A stretch of DNA of 64,000 bases, from assembly GCA_964035545.1 (NCBI GenBank), contig OZ037768.1, positions 9,043,241 through 9,107,240 of the forward strand, read 5' to 3'. The notes below the pieces were generated by a model. The model searched no databases and was not told the DNA's origin. It worked only from the letters and a program-made list of their open reading frames with translations. The position numbers were made by a program, and so were the translations under genes. This document shows positions 52,018 through 60,828 of the stretch, piece by piece (the stretch's first letter is position 1; each line of letters opens with the position of its first letter). Source of the DNA: Bugula neritina. Its lineage: Eukaryota > Bryozoa > Gymnolaemata > Cheilostomatida > Bugulidae.

Positions 52018-52369
52018 TGTAGTGAGTAGTGCAAGTACAAATACAGGAATCGCCCTCTCCCTACTCTTGGAATACTTAGACTCTTATGTAGCAACCAATT
52101 AGCAGCTCCGGAAGATATGCTTCCGATTCACGTGACACTTCCCGGGTTATTAACATTATATCACGTTGTTGTAAGCGGAGGCTTGTAGTAGTAACATGTG
52201 TTAGTAGTTGACTCTTGTATAGGATAATTTGATGTGATGTTTGTTTTATGCTTTATTGTGGATAATAAATATAATTACTCGACAGCTACCCTAGTAATTG
52301 ATAGCAGAATAACCAGCTAACTATACGCAAGTAAATAACTCACGCTCAGTAATTGCACAAATTACTACA
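52018..52369 (+). repeat. 3' LTR
   Basis: 352 bp, identical by eye to the 5' LTR, and followed by ATAG, which matches the four bases before the 5' LTR. Confidence 0.97.
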
Positions 52370-53095
52370 ATAGTCATAGTGATAGTGTAACTGTAATACT
52401 AATACTAATAGTGCAATAGTAACACTTACACTATGACTATGAGTATGACTAAGTCTAATCATAATCATAATGCCAATCGCCCAATGGTAATACTTATACT
52501 AATAGACAATAGTAATACAGATTAGTGATGACTCAGACTGATACTGATCGTGATAGTCATAGTGATTAGATTTAGACTTGCCCCCCAAAATAGTTAGTGG
52601 TAATATTAATATATCGCATATTAATCTGCTAGGGTCATAAATTTTCAGCTTCGGATATTAGCCGCCTGCTCAGCTACAAGTGCAAAATAGAAATCTTACG
52701 AAATAGCTCATTGATCAACATCAATAGCTCTGCGTTCGAGACTGATTCAATACAAACTGTATCCTAAAGAACATGGCCACTGAAAAGTCACGTGACTGTA
52801 ATAAGTTGGCTTGTCCAATGCAAAAATACAATAATTAACCTTAGATCCGATTAGTTTCAATTTGCTGTCAAATTTGAAATAGCAAATAGACTAAGAACAA
52901 AGGCTAATAACAAGACGTGGTTTCGTTTTCAAAATGTAAGATAATGATCAGGATGATGAAGACTTGCTAAAATATCCAATTAATTATGTACATGTTATGT
53001 AAATGTTATCTAATAACTATGAGAATTATTCTTAAGGTTAATTTTCCTGATGTTTTTTCGCTTGGCAATGATCATAAATCATAATACAACTTGGA
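52370..53095. other. Continuation of the TAATAG-type repeat, then unannotated AT-rich sequence
   Basis: The simple repeat interrupted by the LTR element goes on to about 52570 (for example ACTATGACTATGAGTATG). The rest shows no gene. Confidence 0.6.
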
Positions 53096-53400
53096 ATACT
53101 AGTACTAGTAGTAGTACTACTACTACTACAGTACTAGGTCTAGTAGAGTAGTACTAGTGTACTACTACTAGTACTAGTACTACTAGTACTAGTAGTAGTA
53201 GTAGTAGTAGTAGTAGTACTGGTACTGGTAGTACTATTACTAGTTCAGTAGTTGTACCAGTACTTCAACTTGGTATTGGTATTGTAATGCTTACAAGTTA
53301 CAGTTATACTAATACTTATGATACTACTTTAGACTGAGAGTGAGCACTACTAGTAGTACTAGGTCTAGTAGTAGTCTAGTACAATAGTAGTAACATTTTA
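53096..53400. repeat. ACT/AGT trinucleotide repeat tract with self-complementary arms
   Basis: Interleaved blocks of ACT and AGT repeats, including AGTAGTAGTAGTAGTAGT near 53200 and ACTACTACTACTAC near 53120. Because AGT is the complement of ACT, neighbouring blocks can pair into long hairpins. It lies about 320 bp upstream of CSGALNACT. Confidence 0.9.
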
Positions 53401-53721
53401 GTAATTGTGTGTGTTGTTTATATCTAGAACTTGAATTTAACTTTAAGTTTTACTTCAAGTTTAAAATCAATCTCTCTTCGAAAAAATAATATTTATGATT
53501 ATAATGTAAGCAATGAGATACTAGTTACAACTTACATTAAGTTTGATCTGATCTAATAAATACTAATGATTCCATAATATTTCCACTAATTACTTGCCTT
53601 TTTATTTTAGCAAATATTTCAACATTGTTTTGTAAATAAGCAAATGCCATTCCTTTTGTTTAGTTGTTTTGATTTTTTTAGAATATTCGAATTAAAAGAA
53701 AGAACTGCAAAAAGGTGATGT

Positions 53722-56700
53722 TTGAAAATCATGTTTAGGTGCAGCAGACGTCAGACACTAATGCTAGCTTCTGTGATATTGCTACTATTTCTAATTTGTA
53801 TTTTCAAACTTTCATTTACACTGGAATCTTTGGCGATAAAGCCATCTAGCTCTCATTCTCAAGATCTTCTGTCACACTCAGACTGCCAATCGAAAATTAA
53901 CACTATAATCAATAAGCATGCTCACGAAATTATCATGCTCCAAGATCAAATTCGTGAGTTACAATTAGCATTGTTAAATAAGAAACTTCGCCATCATATA
54001 AGTGCAAATTCATCTAGGATTGGTGAATCTTGTCTGAAGCAAATAAAATTCACAGATAAGCTAATGAAAACTGATGCGATTGAAGGGCAGAGCTATATTT
54101 CAGAGCGCCATGTTCCGATTTTTACCAGATTTGATATGTGGCACCAGTATCAAGTCAGCAGTACTCAAAATGTGGACGTACGAGATAAATTGAATGGCTT
54201 GCAAAGAGTAAGTGGTGTCATTGTCAATTTGTATTTATTACTAAAAACAAAGGCTATTTAATATTTTCATTGAATAGTGCAAAGAAGACTTGAGGTTTTT
54301 GTGCGACCTAATATGTGTCTGAGCTTTTCCCTGGCAGTTTTCTGCTGCTTTGAATGCACAGCAATCTCCAATTTTCCGCCCCCATGTACTATTTGTCTGC
54401 TCTGCTTAAAGCAATGAACTGCTTATGTCAAAACAATTTTTCAGTCGTATATCTAGCTACCTATTTTTTTCATTTTAGATATGTATTGATGAAGTAATCG
54501 ATGAAGCTGTAACTTTTATTAATTCAACAAAATGGCGACGAGATCATTTTGCTGAAGGAATATATCACACCATGCCAACATTAGGCACTCATTATGAACT
54601 AAACTTTTTAAATGATAGCAATCATAGAGAGAGAGTTACCTTGTTTCGGCCGGAGATGCCTGTTATACCTTTAAAAAGTCATCTAGTGGACTTCAGTGAA
54701 AAATTCAACATAATTATGCCACTTTCTGGAAGGATTGACACGTTTGTTCTATTTTTAACTCATTTTGAAGATATATTAATGAAGATGAAAAATAGAATCT
54801 TTTTTACTATAGTGTACTTTGGAAAATCTATGCAAGATTTGCTGAATGTTTTTCAACCATTTATTGCTAAACATCGATTTCGATCTCATCATGTACAGCT
54901 TGTCGCAGACAGAAACTTTTCTAGAGCTTATGCATTGGACCTGGGAATAAAATCTTGGAAAGGAAAGCAAGATCCCATAGTATTTCTATGTGATGTAGAT
55001 ATAATATTTAGCCAAGAATTTGTAGACCGTTGCATGACATATCCACAGAAAAAGTCAAGAGTGTACTACCCTATTGTATTCAGCTTATATAATCCCAAGG
55101 TGAGTTGCCACTCTAGATAGCAGTTATATTCTCTATAGTATTTTTCATGAGTTTCTTTTTATGTGCTGGTTGCAGAAATAGTGACTGTTTTTGAGAGCAC
55201 TTCCAGATTTTGTACATGTAGTGGCTTATTCATGCTTATAACCTGTAGGTTGATCCAGCAATGTTTTGAATCTCATGTTGAACATTTTTATTAAAACTAT
55301 GGGAATAAATTGCTCAGAGACTTGGGCATAGTCATTGGCTAAAAACAGTCATATTTACCATTAAAAGGCTACAGTTTTTCAGCTGGCACTAGATATTTTG
55401 CTCTCTAGGTTAACAACTGGAGATGGGCTTAAAAAGTCATCTACTATCTGCCATTCAAACCTTGGCATAGTTTTTTAGTAGAGGAATTTGGAAAAAGCTT
55501 CTGTATATGACTAATTGGTCAAATAAATGTACATTGACAGTCGTACTGACATTGATTATTGGTTATATACAATAATAAATGAACATTAATTTCAGGTTAT
55601 AGAAACTTACTTTAATCAGAAGCTTACAAAGCTGAGTGACAAATTAAAAGTAAGTTCAGACTATGGACTATGGAGATCTTTTGGCTTTGGGATGGCTTGT
55701 ATTTACAGGTATTTGTTACACTTAGTAAGTAAAAACATCTCATTTTTGCTAAACAGCTGTTAACAAATCTTCTAATAAAACTTGTAATGGGAGTTGTCGG
55801 TTGCTGCTATCAAATTTCCTAGCACTGTGACTTCATGGTTAACATTAGAGCTGCTTGCCATTCTTTTCTGTAGTACCCAGGTGAAAATTACAGGTCTCGA
55901 AGCTATCTACTGCTACTGGATAGCTCTCAATATATAGTTTCTGAGAATGTAGTAAATGGAAAATTTTAATAGTGCCATCCAAAGAAGTGTTTCCGTAACT
56001 AATTTTGAAAAAAAAATTATTCATCCCGAAAAGTATAAAAATAGGAAAGCAAATAGAAAAATACATGGCATATCATCAGTTTCTCTTGTTTATGGCAATC
56101 TTTAGAAATATCAGCAATTTTTCTCTTTGGCTGCAATTTTATCTTTAAAAGATAACTTTAATAGTCTAAGGAGACGCTACAATTTTATCAACCATGCCTA
56201 CAACTCTTGCTTTTGAACTTTGCAGCGCTATTGGCATTTGGCTGATTGAGTACTTTTTTCTGATGTCAATTGAAAAAAAAAATATTTAATAAAAATTCAT
56301 ACTCAATATTTGACTAAGCTGTTAATTATTAGTTTATATCAATTAAAGCTGGTTTGCCAACCTATGTACGTCTAGGGCCACACTGTTGGAATTTCTTATG
56401 GCTGTATAAATTTATACCAATTTCATCAATCTGCCTGGGTACAGGTTTAATTTTCCTGGGATATATTCAATTGAAAATCAAATCAAGATTTTACTAATTA
56501 AATTTTTTTATTTAAAATAACTCCAATACAAGCTAGGCATAAAGTTGAATACATGACAAGACTTTTATATTGCAAATTGATGTTTATTTTTGGATATACT
56601 GTCTATTAATTTGTGCTAAATTGCTTGCTCAGCTGTTATGTATAATGCTGTAATACTATGGTAATGAAAATGTTATGTAGATCAGACTACTTGAACATTG

Positions 56701-56975
56701 GAGGATTCGACACTGGCATTAAAGAGTGGGGAGAAGAAGATGTTTTGTTGTACAAAAAATTTGCTCAATCCAAGATAACTGTGATAAGGGCACCAGACCC
56801 CAACATATTTCACCTCTGGCACCACAAACACTGTGATCAATCTCTGTCCGACCAACATTACAAATCTTGTATCAAGTCCAAGACTTATAATGAAGGCTCA
56901 CACATGCAACTTGGATATCTCGTACTGAAAGAGGACTTCAATCAAGATCGACCCTACAAGCATCGGCTTCAGTAA
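53722..56975 (+). CDS. CSGALNACT: Chondroitin sulfate N-acetylgalactosaminyltransferase (type II Golgi protein)
   Basis: Transfers GalNAc to start and extend chondroitin chains in the Golgi. Exons: 53722-54207, 54479-55099, 55596-55708 and 56681-56975. All joins are GT-AG and in phase; the total is 505 codons with stop (504 aa), near the vertebrate length of 532-542. A short basic N-terminus is followed by a membrane anchor (residues 13-28, LMLASVILLLFLICIF) and a stem with a likely coiled coil. The catalytic part begins around residue 195: NIIMPLSGRIDTF, the metal-binding DVD at residues 334-336 (VFLCDVDIIF), then GGFDTGIKEWGEEDV (residues 414-428), the second-half signature of this glycosyltransferase family. 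The end has the conserved HLWHHKHC. The acceptor of exon 4 has a weak pyrimidine tract, but frame and homology support it. Vertebrates have two paralogues; I do not assign 1 or 2. The ATG at 53731 is an alternative start. Confidence 0.93.
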
Positions 56976-57965
56976 CTTCAATCTTCCCATATTTTACCAT
57001 GTTTATATCTTTTAAGCTGTTTTTATAAAATGTTGAATCACTACAATTTACTTGATAATCTCTCTTTTCTCCCCAATTTTTACTTATAACATAATTATTT
57101 GAAATTGTTATTATAATTTTTATTTGCTGTTTTCTTTTCAACACTATTGTGCTCATGCTTTTGGCATCCACTTTATCACATTCCATTTTCCCCAGTGCCA
57201 ATACTTTATTAGAATGAGTGATATCGCAGTTGCTAAATATTAGTAACAACTATTGAACACTAATACCAAATATTGAGAAAAGTATTCAATCAGGTTAATA
57301 TTTTATGCTCGTTTTTTCTAACATTCAGAACATCTTTTTGGTGATATTACGATTACCTTTTGTTTCATTTGACATCCTAGTATTGAAAGACAATAAGTGA
57401 TATCTAGTCAAATAACGAATTGAAATAAAAACTGTATTCAAAGGAACATACAAAATTAAACTTTCAAGCCTTTTATTGACAAAATTTAAATGCAAACATA
57501 AAGAAATGAAATACTGTCTGTAAGATAAATTGCAACTTATTCATAAAAAACAAAAATGAGGTAAATGAGGTATATGAGGTATATACTGTATATTGAACAG
57601 ATGAGTAGATAGGCTCAGTTTTATAGTAGAATGATGCTTTTTATTCTAGCTGCCTTTATCATTAAATTTCTATAACAGACTACAGCTGCTAAAAGACAAA
57701 AAAAGATTATAATGAAGACATGCAGATAAACTATGCAAAGGCAATTAACTAGTAATTAATAGATTATAAGGCATTCTTTATTTTTAATTTTTCAAGTTCA
57801 GTGCTTGCTAAATGTTGAAAATAGACAATTTGTTACATCAAACTTGGGCAATCTTAGCAATTTCACACATTCAGCCCAGTTACCAGTGTTGAATAATAAT
57901 AAAAGAAATTGATTGTCTATTGTCTCTTATCAGTTGACACAAATATAAGTTCAACCATTGAACCG
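56976..57965. other. CSGALNACT 3' flank and intergenic sequence
   Basis: An AATAAA at 57424-57429 is a reasonable polyadenylation signal for CSGALNACT, giving a 3' UTR of about 450 nt. A short GAGGTAAATGAGGTATATGAGGT run lies near 57560. Nothing else is seen. Confidence 0.45.
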
Positions 57966-57971
57966 TTTTAT
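57966..57971 (-). promoter_or_regulatory. Putative polyadenylation signal of the secreted-peptide gene
   Basis: AATAAA on the minus strand about 100 nt after the stop at 58073, well placed for the two-exon gene upstream. Confidence 0.4.
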
Positions 57972-58072
57972 TCAAATGGTAATCATTTTCATTTATCATG
58001 AATAATAGAAAACAGTATTTAATAATCTAACGCAACGTCTAATGTTTAGCAATTTTGTGACGCAATAGTTAC

Positions 58073-59561
58073 CTACGATGATTTTTCACAAACGCATCGC
58101 TGATCAACAGGAATTCGATCCATGACAGATTTTGAATGCAAACCACAACCTGTAAAGAGTAAATACATAATTACAGCAACACTGAGAATTGCAAGTATTG
58201 TTGTGATTTTGCGGGTTTAATGAAATAGACAAGTAGTCTGCATGCCAATACTTGTAATTGTTAAATAAAAGTCTTTGTAAAATGTTGATTCTAATAGTCT
58301 TTATTGATGTGTCCTCTGCGAGCTCCAGTGTTAGACTGATTTGATACAAAAATGCTCGCCCTTATATACTGCCAGAAAAGTGCCTGCCACGTGGAGGTCC
58401 GAAATCGGCCGAATTCGGAGTTCCGCCGTCCGAAATCGGAAGGGTTCCGTCCGAAAATCGGACAGACACCATCCGAAATCGTGCCTTGGTTCCGAATTCG
58501 GCCGAATTCGGCTCACATACTTATTTATTTAACATACAAAGAAAAAGTGGCGGGAAACATAACTCCAAAAACTATTACAGTAACTTGAAACCAAACAATA
58601 AAAATAGGAAGGCAATTCACAATTATTACGCTATTCACTACGCTAAGAGCTTAGCTATAATTACAATATTTGAGGCATTAGAAAGCTACGCAAGGAGCTT
58701 AGCTATAACTACAACATTTAACAGTATTTACAAAGTTACGCCAAGTCCATTATAATAGTGACGCAACATAATTACTAGAGCGTTAAAATCCATTACAGTA
58801 TTAGCATGTCTTGTGAAAAGTAGCTTGAGTTATTATGTCAGCTATATTCATCAGCACTAGTCAAATTTCATTTATGCAGTCTAGTGTAAAGATATGAAAA
58901 AATTACAAAGTAAATAATACAGTCAGAAAAATTATTTTTAAAACAATAATTGAAGTATAAATAATTGGATGAAATAAATTCTAATTATGCCAAATCAAAC
59001 AGCCCATAAATGATAGCTGACTAAAAACTGTGCTTGTAGCAGACACCTTTGATAAATTAAAGGTAAGGATAGAGTGGTAAATATGATCAATTTGAAAACA
59101 CTGAATTATGGCATTCAAGAAACTGCATTTTTAGCTTAAGCATTGAATTCATAATGTAAACCATGACAACAAAATAATGGCCACACCACAAAAAACACTA
59201 TTAGATTTAAAAAAAAGTTAACATGCATTCGAAACATTGGTAAATATAAACAGTTACAACCCACCCCTTTGTTTGAAACCATAACTCTACCAGTCAACAT
59301 AAATGATGAGGTTTGAATAATTATAGAATATACAAGTATTTACCTGCCCACCTATCATAAAATATACAAGTATTTACCTGCCAACCCATCATAGAATATA
59401 CGAGTATTTACCTGCCCATGTTCGTTTTCCACAACTCTTGCATTTTGTTTCATAACACATTGTTTATTCTGTAGGTGACTCCAGCACCAGGTTTTCTTAC
59501 AGCTTATTTGACTTGACTGGTAACCTAAGCAGGGCAACAAAATAACCACAATAATCCACAT
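58073..59561 (-). CDS. Candidate two-exon secreted cysteine-rich peptide (86 aa)
   Basis: Exon 1 starts at ATG 59561 and begins with a hydrophobic signal peptide (MWIIVVILLPCLGYQ). After it come three cysteines (CKKTWCW, then QC). Exon 2 (58149-58073) follows a pyrimidine-rich acceptor (CTCTTTACAG) and has three more cysteines, ending RCVCEKSS and TAG. Three donors GGCAG/GTAAATACT lie 34 bp apart, with exon ends at 59412, 59378 and 59344. Only the middle one (59378) both avoids a stop and puts exon 2 in the Cys-rich frame (184 + 77 = 261 nt). The mature spacing would be C-x4-C-x8-C-x27-C-x16-C-x-C, allowing three disulfides. I match it to no family. A defence peptide, hormone or other secreted factor are all possible. 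The intron is 1.2 kb. The call rests on signal peptide, cysteines, phase and a nearby AATAAA; there is no homology support. Confidence 0.55.
58395..58512. repeat. GC-rich cluster of CCGAAATCGG / CCGAATTCGG palindromes
   Basis: At least six near-perfect 10-12 bp palindromes (CCGAAATCGG, GGCCGAATTCGG, TCCGAAAATCGGA) packed in under 120 bp, in an otherwise AT-rich intron of the peptide gene. The sequence can fold extensively. It yields short ORFs on both strands, which are artefacts of the repeat. Confidence 0.85.
58640..58719. repeat. 48-bp direct duplication
   Basis: ACGCTAAGAGCTTAGCTATA at 58640 and ACGCAAGGAGCTTAGCTATA at 58688, each followed by similar AT-rich bases. Two copies only. Confidence 0.7.
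59341..59420 (-). repeat. Triplicated 34-bp splice-donor segment
   Basis: Three head-to-tail copies, 34 bp apart, of a segment containing GGCAGGTAAATACTTGTATA (first copy ACTCG). Each carries a good 5' splice site. The period is not a multiple of three, so each donor gives a different downstream frame. Confidence 0.9.
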
Positions 59562-60539
59562 TTTTTAAATATAAATAATAAATTCTAATTGGTAAATAAA
59601 GATTTTCTACCAGAGAATACCATCAACATATTGTGATTTTCAACATTGGTCATAAATGTGCCCATTATAAAGAAAATCTTGTCAATTTTAGCGTAATTGG
59701 AAACTAAAACCGAATATTTCTCAGTAAAAAGGGTTTACCTTAGTGTCTAGTTGGTTAAGACTTTGTGAATATCAAACTACAAAAATTGTTTCTATGGTAT
59801 TCATAAAGAAAAACTTCTACAAAGACAAAAACAGTCAACTATTGCACTATAGAATAAAAGTAAATTGCAGTGCAAATTCTTTTCGTTATTACGGGACAGT
59901 ACCACATACACCGATGATTATCAAAGTTCTATAATCATGTGGGCTGTAGATGAATAAATATGTCTCAGTAGCAATGTCAAGTCAAAATATTTGAGACATA
60001 TTAATCAAAGCTCAAGTCAAAAGCTTGTTTAGTGTAATACTAAGTATTTGTAATTTAGTAAGTATTAGTCGTACTAATAGTGATACTAAGAGTCATAGTG
60101 ATACTGATAGTCTTTGAAGTTACTTTATCTGTCATATAATGATTATTACTGAAATAACTAATACTAATAGCATTACTCTTAGTAGGCTATAGGTATAACT
60201 TATAGTTTTAGGCATTACTATTAGTATAATTTTAATAAAAATAGTTACTAATTACTATCTTTATTAGTATTGCTATTAGACTTACTCTTAGTAGTTAGTA
60301 GAAAGCTAGAAGTACTAGTACTATGCCTATGGCTACACTGCCTAGTTCTGCTATAACTATTAGTATGACATTAACTATAGTATAACTATAAGTATAACTA
60401 TATAAGTGTAAGTATTACTAATACTAACTATAATACTATAAGTATTTGAAACCATTTTTTTATTTTTATTATAAACATAACTGCCATACTGAGTTCTAGT
60501 TATACTTATAACCATAATGATATACTCACATTCATACAA
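59562..60539. repeat. Upstream of the peptide gene; degenerate TAGTAT/TATAAG repeats before the LINE
   Basis: 59562-60040 is AT-rich with nothing recognised; it should contain the peptide gene's promoter. From 60040 to 60539 irregular runs (ACTAATAGTGATACTAAG, ACTATAAGTATAACTATA) like those beside the other elements lead into the LINE. Confidence 0.6.
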
Positions 60540-60558
60540 GATTTGAGGGTGAGCTCAT

Positions 60559-60828
60559 ATGAGATTTGAGGATGAGCAATCGAAATGGGAGTTCGTTAAA
60601 AGGTTCAACAATCAAATACTGAGAGAACAAGGTATTTACTGCAGACTTGATGAAAGCAAAGAAATCCGAAATCAACAATTCCAGCTGAGAAAGGAAGTTA
60701 ACAGGCTTAGAGAGGAAAATACATCTATAGCATATCGAGTGAGAGACATGCATATACAAGAAAAGCAAGCCTCGGGGGAATGGAAAATAATGAAACAAGT
60801 CCAGCAAAAGAGAGTGACGGAATGCTGA
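60559..60828 (+). pseudogene. C-terminal end of LINE ORF1
   Basis: An 89-codon frame rich in Arg, Glu, Gln and Lys (EIRNQQFQLRKEVNRLREE) that looks like the C-terminal, RNA-binding part of LINE ORF1 proteins. The first ATG is probably not the native start. It overlaps ORF2 by 49 nt in another frame. Confidence 0.6.

Larger units (their letters stand above)
47107..52369 (+). mobile_element. Young, internally deleted Gypsy-like LTR retrotransposon (5.26 kb)
   Basis: Two 352-bp LTRs (47107-47458 and 52018-52369) begin TGTAG and end CTACA, and look identical base for base. They are flanked by ATAG on both sides (47103-47106 and 52370-52373), a 4-bp target duplication. A primer-site candidate follows the left LTR, and a G-rich purine tract precedes the right one. 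Inside, in order: gag, a frame with protease and the integrase zinc-binding domain, and a third ORF. Reverse transcriptase (no YxDD), RNase H and the integrase DDE core are absent, so the copy cannot move alone. It is visibly more GC-rich than its surroundings. Identical LTRs imply very recent insertion, presumably with enzymes from a full-length relative elsewhere. Confidence 0.96.

Noticed and set aside
58331-58588. ORFs on both strands with repeated ARG-PRO-ASN-SER type motifs
   Set aside because: Produced by the palindrome cluster; no start context, splice logic or domain.
59743-59934. Plus-strand ORF of 63 codons
   Set aside because: No ATG at the start, no domain, composition like background.
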